Positions 25,998 to 35,235 of a stretch of 64,000 nt of DNA are shown here, piece by piece. Location: positions 46,418 to 110,417 of IMG/VR virus record IMGVR_UViG_3300024298_000006; one strand, 5' to 3'. A program made the translations under genes and the position numbers. The DNA is from a virus. Numbering within the stretch: the first letter of the stretch is position 1; each line of letters starts with the position of its first letter. The notes under the pieces were generated by a model. That model was not told the origin of the DNA. It saw only the letters and a program-made list of their open reading frames with translations, and searched no databases.

Positions 25998-26824
25998 ACA
26001 ATTGGTTATTTTTAAGCAAAGACGGCCAGGACGAATATATTAATATGTTTGCTATCGGCACCGGAGGAAGAGTGGTGTCGACTGAAGATTTTATCTTTGA
26101 AGATTCCGAAGATCCTATTGTGATGAGAGGAATATTAAAAAAGAAAATAATTCAACAATGCTGGCGTGAACAACGAGATTTTTATTTTATTGACACTGGA
26201 TATTTAGGAAATCAAAAAAGTCCTGTAAATCCAATGGGTTGGAAATACTATCATAGAATTGTAAAAAACGATTTGCAATACGAAGGAGATATAATTCCTA
26301 GACCTAATGATAGATTTAAACAGTTAGCTATTCCGATTAGCGATTGGAAAAAAGGCGGAAGAAAAGTTTTAATTGCTGCACCCGATGAAAAACCTATGAG
26401 GTTCTACGGATTAGATCGAGAACAATGGTTGGAAGAAACTATAGAAACAATTAAGAAATATACCGATAGACCGATTGTTGTTAGGGATAGAGTTAAGAGT
26501 AGATTAGATCGTGTAATTCATAATACACTAAAAGAAGCACTCGATGACGATGTTCATTGCCTAGTTACTTTTAATAGTAATTCTGCAACTGAGTCAGTCC
26601 TACACGGAATACCAGCATTTATACTTGCTCCAAGCCATGCGGCTAGTCCAGTAACATTAAGAGACTTAAGCAAGATTGAAAATCCGTATTATGCAGACAA
26701 GGATAAAGTTTATGCTTGGGCTTGTCATCTAGCATATCTGCAATATCATAACAACGAACTTAGAGATGGTTCTGCAAAAAAGATGTTAGAAGAAACATAT
26801 GAGTTAATAAAGGAACATAGATGA
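25994..26824 (+). CDS. GT-B-like transferase, capsule-transferase (KpsC/S) type 1
   Basis: 276 residues. The C-terminal half has DRPIVVRDR and LVTFNSNSATESVLHGIPAFI, similar in layout to the donor-binding half of KpsC/KpsS transferases (RPHP motif and N-S-x-x-x-E-x-x-x-x-G-x-P). Two paralogues follow at 27501 and 30400. Acceptor unknown. Confidence 0.65.
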   Translation: MNNWLFLSKDGQDEYINMFAIGTGGRVVSTEDFIFEDSEDPIVMRGILKKKIIQQCWREQRDFYFIDTGYLGNQKSPVNPMGWKYYHRIVKNDLQYEGDIIPRPNDRFKQLAIPISDWKKGGRKVLIAAPDEKPMRFYGLDREQWLEETIETIKKYTDRPIVVRDRVKSRLDRVIHNTLKEALDDDVHCLVTFNSNSATESVLHGIPAFILAPSHAASPVTLRDLSKIENPYYADKDKVYAWACHLAYLQYHNNELRDGSAKKMLEETYELIKEHR

Positions 26825-27504
26825 ACTTAAATTTTATTACCAGTCTTTCTAAAGAATATTGGGAAGGAACAGGAAAATTTTGTCTAAAGACTTGGAAAAA
26901 TTTTCCAGGCACAGTGACAGTTTATATCGATCAACAAGAAGGTGACATAGCCTGGATCAATGAACTACCATCATCCTTTGTTAAAAAATTAGTTCGTGTT
27001 CCTAATCTAAATTTAGAAGATAGAGATTCTACAAAAATTAGAAAATTCTGGGGTAAAGCCTGCGCCCAGATATCTGCAATGAGAGAACGAGGTAAAGATG
27101 AAAGAATAGTTTGGATAGATGCTGACGTTGAACAAACAGCATCCACTTTACCAGAATCTATTTTTTCTTTTAGTTTTATGGAACCAATTGCAATGTTAAA
27201 CTCCGGTGACGGCGAAGACTGTTGGGAATCCGGCATAGTTGTTTTTAATCAAACTGCCGATAAGATCGATTTGGTTGTTAGAAAATATGAAAATATGTAT
27301 CTAAATCAAGATAACTTGTTTAGTCTATGGAAACCTTACGATGCACAGGCATTAGGTGCTGTGGCAATGGAAAGAGGATTTTTAAATTTATGCAAGAAAA
27401 AATGTCCTAATGCAGAAGCATTAGCTAATAGTCACTTTGCTCCATATTTTAAACATTGGATTAATAAAGATAATAAAAAATTATTAATTGAAAAGAATAA
27501 ATGA
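26821..27504 (+). CDS. GT-A-like glycosyltransferase 2
   Basis: 227 residues; NFITSLSKEYWEGTGKFCLKTW and IVWIDADVEQ are the family's first strand and DxD-like motif. CWESGIVVFN corresponds to the substrate loop. Overlaps both neighbours by 4 bp. Confidence 0.7.
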   Translation: MNLNFITSLSKEYWEGTGKFCLKTWKNFPGTVTVYIDQQEGDIAWINELPSSFVKKLVRVPNLNLEDRDSTKIRKFWGKACAQISAMRERGKDERIVWIDADVEQTASTLPESIFSFSFMEPIAMLNSGDGEDCWESGIVVFNQTADKIDLVVRKYENMYLNQDNLFSLWKPYDAQALGAVAMERGFLNLCKKKCPNAEALANSHFAPYFKHWINKDNKKLLIEKNK

Positions 27505-28433
27505 CAACAGTAGCGGTATACCACGGTTCTGTACCAAACAAAAAGAGCCAAGAAAAAATTGATCTTTTAAGATACTTCTCTGAAGGTGCTAGAAGAACAG
27601 GATCAATAGTCTACGACTATCTTGATCACTCTTATCGACCATCGGATGTGGCCATTATACAAGGTTGGGTCGCTCCCGGTCGGCCAACTGGTAAGCATTT
27701 ACTCTTAAGAAATACTGTTATTCAACAACAACTTAAAAATAAAAGACACGTAATAGGTGTTGACAGCAATTTATTTCTTTATAAAAATAAAGAAAATCCT
27801 TTGCATTATCTCAGATACAGTTTTGATGGAATATTTCCTAATACAGGAATTTATTGTGATACGGAAATTGATCCATTTCGATGGAAAAAAATTAGTCATA
27901 ATTTAAAAATTCAACCTAAAGAGTGGAGAACTAACGGAGACCATATTTTGTTGTTGCTACAAAGAAACGGCGGATGGAGTATGGGAAATCTTGATGTACA
28001 AGACTGGGCTAACGATGTTATAGCTCAGGTAAGACAATATTCCGATCGACACATAATTATACGACCACATCCTGGAGATAAAGATGCTATAAATTATCTT
28101 AATCCTAGACTAGGTAGATGTAAAATTAAATTTTCTAAAAGAATCACTCTTAGCTATAATAAAAATTTAGAAGATGATTTAGTAGATTGTTGGGCAGCAA
28201 TTAATTATAATTCAAGTCCTGCTGTAGGAGCAGCGATTGAAGGTGTTCCTATTTTTGTAATGGATCCTGCCCGTAGTCAGTGCGCAGAAATTGCTAATAC
28301 TGATTTATCTCAAATTGAAAATCCACAAATGCCCTATAGAGACAGATGGCTTGAACGATTAGCCATGTTTCATTGGAATTTTGACGAACTAAGATCCGGC
28401 GAATGCTGGAGCCATATGAAAAAATTTATATGA
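27501..28433 (+). CDS. GT-B-like transferase, KpsC/S type 2
   Basis: 310 residues. HIIIRPHPGD (about 180-190) and AINYNSSPAVGAAIEGVPIFV (about 232-252) are the clearest capsule-transferase-type motifs of the three paralogues; DLSQIENPQMPYRDRWLERL at the end is shared with 30400. Confidence 0.7.
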   Translation: MTTVAVYHGSVPNKKSQEKIDLLRYFSEGARRTGSIVYDYLDHSYRPSDVAIIQGWVAPGRPTGKHLLLRNTVIQQQLKNKRHVIGVDSNLFLYKNKENPLHYLRYSFDGIFPNTGIYCDTEIDPFRWKKISHNLKIQPKEWRTNGDHILLLLQRNGGWSMGNLDVQDWANDVIAQVRQYSDRHIIIRPHPGDKDAINYLNPRLGRCKIKFSKRITLSYNKNLEDDLVDCWAAINYNSSPAVGAAIEGVPIFVMDPARSQCAEIANTDLSQIENPQMPYRDRWLERLAMFHWNFDELRSGECWSHMKKFI

Positions 28434-29179
28434 AAAAGATTTCTGTTATTACAAGTTTTAACGAAAAATATTATGAGTTAATTGGCAAATATTGTGTTGC
28501 TACATTTTTAAAAAATTGGCCAACTGACATTAATTTAACCTGTTACGTGGAAGAAATGTCATTAACTCCCGATCCACGTATTATACAAATTCCTTTTACA
28601 GAACTTCCTGTTGAATATTTTGATTTGCAAAAAACAAAATTTAAACAAAGAGTAAAAACTTTTTCTAAAAAAGGTTATTCTGTAATTCACGCTATGGAAA
28701 ACATAGATTGCGATCTATTAATATGGATTGATTCTGATGTATTAACACATACAGCGGTTCCTAGAGAATTTTTAGAAAATTTATGTTCGTCTAAAGATCT
28801 AACTACGTTTATGGGTGTATGGCACGAAGCAAATGACAAAGAATATTTCAGTTGTGAATCAAGTTTTTTTGTTGTAAACAAAACTCATCAAAATTTTTCA
28901 TTATTTTCAAAGAGATATCGTGAATATTATGATAATCGATTAACTGAGAATTTAAGAAGATTCTATGACGGTGAAGTCCTTGGAGCAACTATTAAAGATT
29001 TAGAAAAATTAGGAGGTATGAATGAAATTAATCCTAACTTTCACAAAACTCCGATGCCAAGAACCATACTAAAAGATTATTTTACTCATTTTAAGGCAGG
29101 ACTAAAAGAAGATGATGACCTTGATACGAGTATTGAAGAATTAATTGGCAATATTCAAACTGTTCCAGTTTGCCAATAA
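28430..29179 (+). CDS. GT-A-like glycosyltransferase 3
   Basis: 249 residues; VITSFNEKYYELIGKYCVATF and LLIWIDSDVLTH. The ATG overlaps the upstream stop (ATGA). Its 3' end overlaps the convergent GT gene by 25 bp. Confidence 0.7.
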   Translation: MKKISVITSFNEKYYELIGKYCVATFLKNWPTDINLTCYVEEMSLTPDPRIIQIPFTELPVEYFDLQKTKFKQRVKTFSKKGYSVIHAMENIDCDLLIWIDSDVLTHTAVPREFLENLCSSKDLTTFMGVWHEANDKEYFSCESSFFVVNKTHQNFSLFSKRYREYYDNRLTENLRRFYDGEVLGATIKDLEKLGGMNEINPNFHKTPMPRTILKDYFTHFKAGLKEDDDLDTSIEELIGNIQTVPVCQ

Positions 29180-29970
29180 CTTTCTTTTCTTCTAACCTTT
29201 AGATCTTGAGGCTTACTACGGCCTAGATCTTTTCTACCGCCTTTCAAATGGTCAAGATATGCTCCCCATTCACTGTTAATCAGCGGATGACCTTCTCCAG
29301 TGATAAGATGGCTGCTCCAATCTAATTCATTTAAGGTTGAATTTCGTCGTACGACATCAAATACAAAACTATCATGCCATTCTTCTAAGGTAAAAATTCC
29401 TAATTCTGCACAATCGTACATCCATTGAAATTTTTCTAAGAATTTTTGAACAGCAGGTGAACGCAAATTCATTGCGTAAAGGCCACATTCACTAAATTTT
29501 CCTTTTCTTCCAAGAAAACACAAATCTTTGTCTGCCGGAATTAGACGTTGAATTGTTTCCATGGTAATTGGACTATGACAAATGGTATCTGCGTCCATCC
29601 AAACTAAAATATCTGCGTCAGTTTCCTTAGCACAGTGAAAAATTGCATAGACTTTGTGGGCAAATCTAACAGCATCCCATTTAAAACCTTTGCCAGCATC
29701 TTTTCTTCGACTTCGAATAGGATCTGCTGATACATCGCCGTTAGCCTTGGGAACATTTTTCCACTTTTCTTTAAATTTCATAAGCTCTTCAACTTCTTCA
29801 AGGCGTTTTAATGTCACGTGATTGTGATTTCGTATTGCAGGATTACAAAGTTCTGGATAAATGTGAAGGGTGACCTCTTCTGGCCACTTTTCACAAAAAC
29901 TATCTATCATTTTTTGGCCGTATTTTGCACGACCCGCATCATTAAAAGTTGTTACCACTGCATATTTCAT
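29155..29970 (-). CDS. GT-A-like glycosyltransferase 4
   Basis: 271 residues; VVTTFNDAGRAKYGQKMIDSF and ILVWMDADTICHSP. It is the longest family member, with an inserted basic loop (RSRRKDAGKGF). ATGA-coupled to the upstream small gene on the minus strand, and convergent with the rightward operon. Confidence 0.7.
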   Translation of the reverse strand: MKYAVVTTFNDAGRAKYGQKMIDSFCEKWPEEVTLHIYPELCNPAIRNHNHVTLKRLEEVEELMKFKEKWKNVPKANGDVSADPIRSRRKDAGKGFKWDAVRFAHKVYAIFHCAKETDADILVWMDADTICHSPITMETIQRLIPADKDLCFLGRKGKFSECGLYAMNLRSPAVQKFLEKFQWMYDCAELGIFTLEEWHDSFVFDVVRRNSTLNELDWSSHLITGEGHPLINSEWGAYLDHLKGGRKDLGRSKPQDLKVRRKESYWQTGTV

Positions 29971-30365
29971 TTTCTTTTTTCCCAAACGTGAAATTTTTTA
30001 TCAACCGAGGTGCATACCCAGCCTGTATTGTATAGAGCCTTCATTGTTTTTTTGTCTACTATAGAATTTCCTTCGACTATTACAACAGATTTAAATCTTG
30101 TCCAAAAATTATTCAATTTTTCCAGCCTATCTATTTTATCTAGGTTAAAGTATATGGCCTTTATTTCATATAATGTTTCAATATAGTCAAAATTTTCTCT
30201 ATAAATTAATTTTTTTGATTTTAAAGATCTATCTTCTGCTTCTATTATAAAAGTTGTGTTATGTAAAGACACTATGTCCTGCAACATTCCAAAACCGTCA
30301 CCAATTACCAAAGCATTTTCTGCTCTGCCAATAATTTTTTTGATCTTTTTTTCAAACGAGGCCAT
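29967..30365 (-). CDS. Small Rossmann-like protein, possibly degenerate methyltransferase
   Basis: 132 residues. ENALVIGDGFGMLQDI near residue 16 and TTFIIEAEDRS near 38 mimic the first two motifs of class I SAM methyltransferases, but the rest of the catalytic domain is absent. It is coupled to a glycosyltransferase. Function uncertain. Confidence 0.5.
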   Translation of the reverse strand: MASFEKKIKKIIGRAENALVIGDGFGMLQDIVSLHNTTFIIEAEDRSLKSKKLIYRENFDYIETLYEIKAIYFNLDKIDRLEKLNNFWTRFKSVVIVEGNSIVDKKTMKALYNTGWVCTSVDKKFHVWEKRK

Positions 30366-30373
30366 AAATTAAT

Positions 30374-30391
30374 TAAATACTCTGATATTTA
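30374..30391. promoter_or_regulatory. Back-to-back late-type promoter cores
   Basis: Plus-strand TAAATA at 30374-30379 (20 nt before the ATG at 30400) and minus-strand TAAATA at 30391-30386 (20 nt before the ATG at 30365). The two boxes point away from each other across a 12-bp overlap zone. Confidence 0.45.
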
Positions 30392-30399
30392 TTACTCCT

Positions 30400-31224
30400 A
30401 TGCGCTTCAAACTTTATCGTGAATACGGTGCCTTAAACAGCGCACCAATTTTTAATGCAGTCGAACAAGGACTGCGTTCACTTGGCCACGAAATTGTTAA
30501 TAAAGACGAAGACATACCGGTAATTTGGTCAGTTTTATGGTCAGGCAGGATGAAAAACAATCAAGCCATATATCATAATGCTATAAAAAATAAAAAATCT
30601 GTTTTAATTATAGAAGTTGGAAATTTAAAAAGGAACGAGACCTGGAGAATTTCTTTAAACCATATAAACGGATTAGGCGTTTTTAATAATCTTACAAATT
30701 TAGACTCCTCGAGACCAGGAAAATTAGGTATAGAATTAAAATCTCCTCCTAACAAAACAAGAGGAGAGATACTAGTGGCTTGCCAACATCAAGAAAGTCT
30801 TCAATGGGAAGGTATGCCAACTATGGCAGAATGGTGTAAGGATACGATTTCTAAAATTAGACGGCACTCACAGCGCAGGATTATAGTTAGACCACATCCA
30901 AGGTCTCCATTTCCGTTTAGTGTGCCTAATGTAATATTAGAGAGGCCTAGACATATTCCAAACACCTATGATAATTTTGATATTTTTTACAACTATCATT
31001 GCGTGATTAATTATAATGCAGGACCGTCTGTTCAAGCTCCTATAAATGGGATTCCCGTGCTCTGTGATTCTTCTAGCCTAGCTGGCGAATTAAGCATTAA
31101 ATGGGAAAATCTTGAAAATCCCACATTGCCAGATAGAGAAGAATGGTTTCTCAAACTCTGCCATACCGAATGGACTGTTGACGAAATAAGTCAAGGTATT
31201 CCTTTGGCAAGATTGTTCGGTTGA
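30400..31224 (+). CDS. GT-B-like transferase, KpsC/S type 3
   Basis: 274 residues; RRIIVRPHPRSP (about 162-173) and VINYNAGPSVQAPINGIPVL (about 205-224). Similar to 27501 in the C-terminal half. The start MRFKLYREYGALNSAPIF differs from the paralogues. Its 3' end carries the -35 box of the next promoter. Confidence 0.65.
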   Translation: MRFKLYREYGALNSAPIFNAVEQGLRSLGHEIVNKDEDIPVIWSVLWSGRMKNNQAIYHNAIKNKKSVLIIEVGNLKRNETWRISLNHINGLGVFNNLTNLDSSRPGKLGIELKSPPNKTRGEILVACQHQESLQWEGMPTMAEWCKDTISKIRRHSQRRIIVRPHPRSPFPFSVPNVILERPRHIPNTYDNFDIFYNYHCVINYNAGPSVQAPINGIPVLCDSSSLAGELSIKWENLENPTLPDREEWFLKLCHTEWTVDEISQGIPLARLFG

Positions 31225-31249
31225 CTTTCATATCTGCCTGTTATATAAT
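31221..31249 (+). promoter_or_regulatory. Sigma70-type promoter, leaderless geometry (helicase operon)
   Basis: TTGACT (31221-31226), 17-nt spacer, TATAAT (31244-31249), then exactly 6 nt to the ATG at 31256. Confidence 0.85.
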
Positions 31250-31255
31250 AATTAA

Positions 31256-32443
31256 ATGTTAAGCTCTGTGTATGCCGAAGACATTTTTCTTCGTTTTTAT
31301 ACTCTTGTTCAATCTGGTCAACTACACGTTCAGCACCAGGACTTCTCGCCTATTCTTAGTTTTCACGAGAAAATTTCCAATGACAGCGAACTAACAAAAA
31401 ATCAAGCTAACTACATTTTAAAAATATTAGAAAAATACAAAAATGTATCGGCATTATTGGGTTTTGATTACAAAGACGCATTGTTAACAGCGCAATGGCA
31501 AAGACCTTTTAGAGTACTAGATCTTACAAAAAAAATCTATGTAGAAAACAAAGATGGATCTTTAGAAATTTGTCTAAAATTTCCATATCAATTGAAAAAA
31601 GAGTTTGACGATGAAATAAATGTTAACTTGCCTAATTCAACTAGAGTCAGTCATTGGGATCAAGAAGACAAAGTTCGACGTTTAAAATTTTACGAATACA
31701 ACTTGATCAGTCTATATGAATTTGCTAATAAACACAACTTTGTAATTGACGACAGTTTTATGAGTGTGTTGTCAGATGTTGAAGAAATATGGCAAAATTC
31801 AGACAACATTATTCCCTGTTCGGAAATAATTAATTCAAAAGTTGAATTAGTAAATGCTGATCCAGAAACCGAAGAATGGTGGTCAAATACTCGCACCGAA
31901 TCATTAAACAATGATTTATTACTGGCTAAGAGTATGGGATTTCCATTGAAAAAAAATCCGGTAAGTTTAGTAGAAAAAATAGCATCTTCGTCTGAAAATT
32001 TATTCTGGATTAAAAATGTTCAAGATTTCTTTAACATTAGCACTACCGTTAAAGGCAGAGTCTGTATAATTTTAGATAGAACATCTGACACACTAAAATG
32101 GTTACAAGAATTTGTAAAAGCAGCTGATCAAAATAGTGTTCCTAGAGAAGAAATTAAGGTATGTTTTAGAGATACTAAAGATTCAAAGACCGGTCTTAAT
32201 GACTGGATTAAACTAGCAGGTGTTGGCGGCAAAGTGGATACTGGAAAATTTTTAATATTTGAATCTAAGCCAGCTAAATGGTTGTTTAAAGATAACCTTG
32301 ATGTTAAAATGTTAGTAACAAATAACATTTATCCGCCAACAAGTGTTATTACAAAAGATTGGTTTGATTCTCATCCTTGTGTAATTTATCTAGGTGCAGC
32401 AAAACCAAGCACTCATAAAGGAAGAAAGATTGTCGAATTGTAA
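31256..32443 (+). CDS. Conserved phage protein preceding UvsW, function unknown
   Basis: 395 residues with an N-terminal helical region (to about 75), a beta-rich middle with WQRPFRVLDLTKKIYV, and a C-terminal alpha/beta region (GRVCIILDRTSDTLKWLQEF, EIKVCFRDTKDSKTGLNDW). No known catalytic motif. It is co-transcribed with UvsW and overlaps it by 14 bp, suggesting a partner of the helicase. The ATG would be the first base of the mRNA; a GTG at 31268 is the alternative start. Confidence 0.65.
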   Translation: MLSSVYAEDIFLRFYTLVQSGQLHVQHQDFSPILSFHEKISNDSELTKNQANYILKILEKYKNVSALLGFDYKDALLTAQWQRPFRVLDLTKKIYVENKDGSLEICLKFPYQLKKEFDDEINVNLPNSTRVSHWDQEDKVRRLKFYEYNLISLYEFANKHNFVIDDSFMSVLSDVEEIWQNSDNIIPCSEIINSKVELVNADPETEEWWSNTRTESLNNDLLLAKSMGFPLKKNPVSLVEKIASSSENLFWIKNVQDFFNISTTVKGRVCIILDRTSDTLKWLQEFVKAADQNSVPREEIKVCFRDTKDSKTGLNDWIKLAGVGGKVDTGKFLIFESKPAKWLFKDNLDVKMLVTNNIYPPTSVITKDWFDSHPCVIYLGAAKPSTHKGRKIVEL

Positions 32444-33884
32444 ACTTACAATTAGAGATGAAGTTAACATTAAAGTCGATGGACTTAGTGTTGAAACACG
32501 AAGAAAAATTGTCAACAAATTAAAATTTGACCTTCCCTATGCAAGGCATATGCCAGCCTACAAACTAGGTCGCTGGGACGGAACTAAAACATATTTTAGC
32601 ATTGGTGGCAACGGTTATCTTGCACACTTAGATGTTATTCTTCCTATAATAGATGAAGCAGGATACGACATTGAAGTTGAAGATTTAAGATCTTCTCATG
32701 ATTTTAAATTCGATCCAGTAACTGAAAACTATTGGGCAGACAAAGGAAAAACTTGGCCTAAAGGTCATCCTGCCGAAGGACAGCCAATTGTTTTACGTGA
32801 TTATCAATATGACGTTGTTAATAAATTTTTAGAAAATCCACAAGCTCTACAGGAGGTAGCAACAGGTGCCGGCAAGACAATTACTACTGCGACGTTATCG
32901 CATCTTTGTGAACCGTATGGCCGTACGATGGTTATTGTTCCGAACAAATCGCTTGTTGTCCAAACTGAAGAAGACTACAAAAATTTAGGATTAGATGTAG
33001 GAGTTTATTTTGGTGATAGAAAAGAACTTAACAGAACGCACACTATCTGTACTTGGCAAAGTCTTAACGTCTTGGATAAAAAGAGTTATGACGAAGAGAG
33101 TCTTTCGTTAGCAGAGTTTTGTGAAGGAGTAGTAGCAATCATTGTTGACGAAGTCCATCAGGCTAAGGCAGATGTATTAACAAAACTTCTTACACAAAAC
33201 TTTAGAAATTGTGCCATTCGTTGGGGATTAACTGGAACTGTCCCTAAGGAAAATTGGGAATTTCAAGGTATCCTTGCTAGCATTGGTCCAGTTATTAATA
33301 ACGTATCTGCACACGATCTACAACAAAAAGGAGTGTTGGCAAATCTTAATATTAATATTGTTCAAACTAACGATGTTGAGGTGTTTAGAAGTTATCAAGA
33401 AGAGTATACTTGGTTAGTAACTGATCCAAAAAGATTAACTTGGATAGCAAATAAAATTAAAGAATTAAGTCAATCAGGCAACACCCTAGTCCTCATCAAT
33501 CGCATTGATACTGGAAATAAACTAATGGAGCAATTGCCAGATGCGGTGTTTATCAACGGTAGCGTTAAGTTAGATGATCGAAAGGAAGAATACGATGAAG
33601 TACGGACTAGCAATGAAAAGATTATTGTGGCGACTTATGGTGTGGCCGCTGTGGGTATTAATATCCCTAGGATTTTTAATTTGGTTCTTTTGGAACCCGG
33701 AAAGAGCTTTGTTAGGGTTATACAATCTATTGGGCGAGGTATTAGAAAAGCAGAAGACAAAGACCACGTTGAAATCTGGGATATAACTAGTACCTGCAAA
33801 TATGCAAAACGACATTTAACAGAACGTAAAAAATACTATAAGGAGGCGAAATACCCCTTTACAATTATTAAGGTGAATACATGA
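32430..33884 (+). CDS. uvsW: UvsW RNA-DNA/DNA helicase (SF2)
   Basis: 484 residues (T4 UvsW is 503). Walker A ATGAGKT near 145-151, DEVH in IIVDEVHQAK near 238, WGLTGT motif III, and the C-terminal IQSIGRGIRK motif VI. It unwinds R-loops and remodels forks, switching replication from origin to recombination mode. The TTG at 32430 is preferred because AAGGA lies 7 nt upstream; an in-frame GTG at 32394 has no ribosome-binding site. Confidence 0.92.
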   Translation: MSNCKLTIRDEVNIKVDGLSVETRRKIVNKLKFDLPYARHMPAYKLGRWDGTKTYFSIGGNGYLAHLDVILPIIDEAGYDIEVEDLRSSHDFKFDPVTENYWADKGKTWPKGHPAEGQPIVLRDYQYDVVNKFLENPQALQEVATGAGKTITTATLSHLCEPYGRTMVIVPNKSLVVQTEEDYKNLGLDVGVYFGDRKELNRTHTICTWQSLNVLDKKSYDEESLSLAEFCEGVVAIIVDEVHQAKADVLTKLLTQNFRNCAIRWGLTGTVPKENWEFQGILASIGPVINNVSAHDLQQKGVLANLNINIVQTNDVEVFRSYQEEYTWLVTDPKRLTWIANKIKELSQSGNTLVLINRIDTGNKLMEQLPDAVFINGSVKLDDRKEEYDEVRTSNEKIIVATYGVAAVGINIPRIFNLVLLEPGKSFVRVIQSIGRGIRKAEDKDHVEIWDITSTCKYAKRHLTERKKYYKEAKYPFTIIKVNT

Positions 33885-34387
33885 AAATTTTAACATTAAA
33901 CAATCAGGCATTTGATTTAAATGACCTGCCCGACGAAGTAGATGAAGACACTAGGTTTAGTGTATTAGATAACAGTAATCCGCAAGAACCTGATTTCTTT
34001 TTTATGCCGTTGATATTCTTAGAATCATTTAACAGTCCTGCTATTTTATTGAATATAGGAGGACACGAAATTCAAATGCCGTTGGATTGGTGTATGGTAG
34101 TAGGAGATAAAGATTGCGGTATGGATCCCGAAGTTCTTCCGTTAACAAGTATTAATGAACGAGGATTTGACGCATTAGTATTCAATCCTATTAAAGGGTT
34201 TAGAGCAGAATTTATGCCAATTGAAATTGTTAATATCTTTCAAGATGTTCGATGGTATTTTCCAAAAATGAAAAACGGACAGTTATTAACAGTTCCGTTA
34301 ACTGACGGTGTTAATCCTCCTTGTGTATATTTTGTAAAAGAAGTTAGCCGTCAAAGTGAAGTGTTACAACTACATAAGTTATTATGA
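33881..34387 (+). CDS. Conserved phage protein downstream of UvsW
   Basis: 168 residues; hallmark segments are FSVLDNSNPQEPDFFFMPL, MPLDWCMVVGDKD and VRWYFPKMKNGQLLTVPL. I recall similar proteins in cyanophages beside replication genes but know no function. Overlaps its neighbours by 4 bp on both sides. Confidence 0.65.
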   Translation: MKILTLNNQAFDLNDLPDEVDEDTRFSVLDNSNPQEPDFFFMPLIFLESFNSPAILLNIGGHEIQMPLDWCMVVGDKDCGMDPEVLPLTSINERGFDALVFNPIKGFRAEFMPIEIVNIFQDVRWYFPKMKNGQLLTVPLTDGVNPPCVYFVKEVSRQSEVLQLHKLL

Positions 34388-34602
34388 TGTGGGACGACGA
34401 GGCGTTTAAGCGGAGATGTATTGGCTGGGTTGATAAGTTTGTTATAATCCCTCGCAAGTGTCACTACACAAGTAAATATTTGTGGTTGAAACGTGCTTAT
34501 CTTGGCACAGCAATGATAACAGGTCCGGGTGAACCTGTATTTGAATATAGATGGTGTGATAAAGATCAATATCTATTTCTTAAAATTAAAGGTATCGTAT
34601 GA
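34384..34602 (+). CDS. Small conserved phage protein
   Basis: 72 residues, rich in Trp, Tyr and Lys (KCHYTSKYLWLKRAYLG). No motif recognised. ATGA start overlap; the next gene overlaps by 4 bp. Confidence 0.6.
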   Translation: MMWDDEAFKRRCIGWVDKFVIIPRKCHYTSKYLWLKRAYLGTAMITGPGEPVFEYRWCDKDQYLFLKIKGIV

Positions 34603-34952
34603 AAGCTGGAAAAGTTTGGGGTGTTACAGAATTATTAGAAGCCAACGGTGTATTAGAGTTTCATCGCATTGAAGCCAAAGCAGGCGGAGTCTGTTCTAAA
34701 CATAAACACAAATATAAGTGGAACGGATTCTTTGTTGAAAAAGGAAAGATGATTATTCGTGTATGGAAGAATAATTATGATCTAGTAGATGAAACGCTAT
34801 TAGAGGCTGGACAATATACTAAAGTTGCTCCTGGCGAATATCATCAGTTTGAAGCAATTGAAGACTGTGTTGCTTTTGAATTATATTGGGCAGAATTTGA
34901 TCACGACGACATTGAAAGAGAAACTGTGGGGTACAATAATGGGATCGCTTAA
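34599..34952 (+). CDS. Small cupin-domain protein
   Basis: 117 residues forming a single cupin. Motif 1 is around CSKHKHKYKWNGFFVEKG (metal-binding His residues) and motif 2 around VAPGEYHQFEAIE. Could act on a sugar nucleotide or small ligand; the link to the glycan cluster is speculative. Confidence 0.75.
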   Translation: MKAGKVWGVTELLEANGVLEFHRIEAKAGGVCSKHKHKYKWNGFFVEKGKMIIRVWKNNYDLVDETLLEAGQYTKVAPGEYHQFEAIEDCVAFELYWAEFDHDDIERETVGYNNGIA

Positions 34953-35235
34953 ACCAGGAGCAGAATATATCTATGAGCGCCAAGGCGGCACAGTTTATGC
35001 ACGTGAGTTTGGTTCAGACCCGTCAACAAGAGTTGCCATAGGTTGGGATTATGAGCAGGAAACTAATCCGGCAAGGGTCAGAGGATTAGATCAAAAAACA
35101 GGAAAAGCCGAACTCGACGATCATAATGAATGGATTAAGATCAGGTTAGCCGGAAAAAAGAATCCTACTTTACAAGAGGCTATTGATCGTGTTAAAATAA
35201 TATATCATTTGAGTAAAGACGATGGGCAAAAATAA
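34939..35235 (+). CDS. Small conserved phage protein
   Basis: 98 residues: MGSLKPGAEYIYERQGG, then GWDYEQETNPARVRGL and a C-terminal helix. Start set at ATG 34939, overlapping the cupin gene by 14 bp. Function unknown. Confidence 0.6.
   Translation: MGSLKPGAEYIYERQGGTVYAREFGSDPSTRVAIGWDYEQETNPARVRGLDQKTGKAELDDHNEWIKIRLAGKKNPTLQEAIDRVKIIYHLSKDDGQK

Noticed and set aside
33574-33786. 70-codon frame within the UvsW gene
   Set aside because: Hydrophobic out-of-frame reading of helicase motifs; no independent signals.
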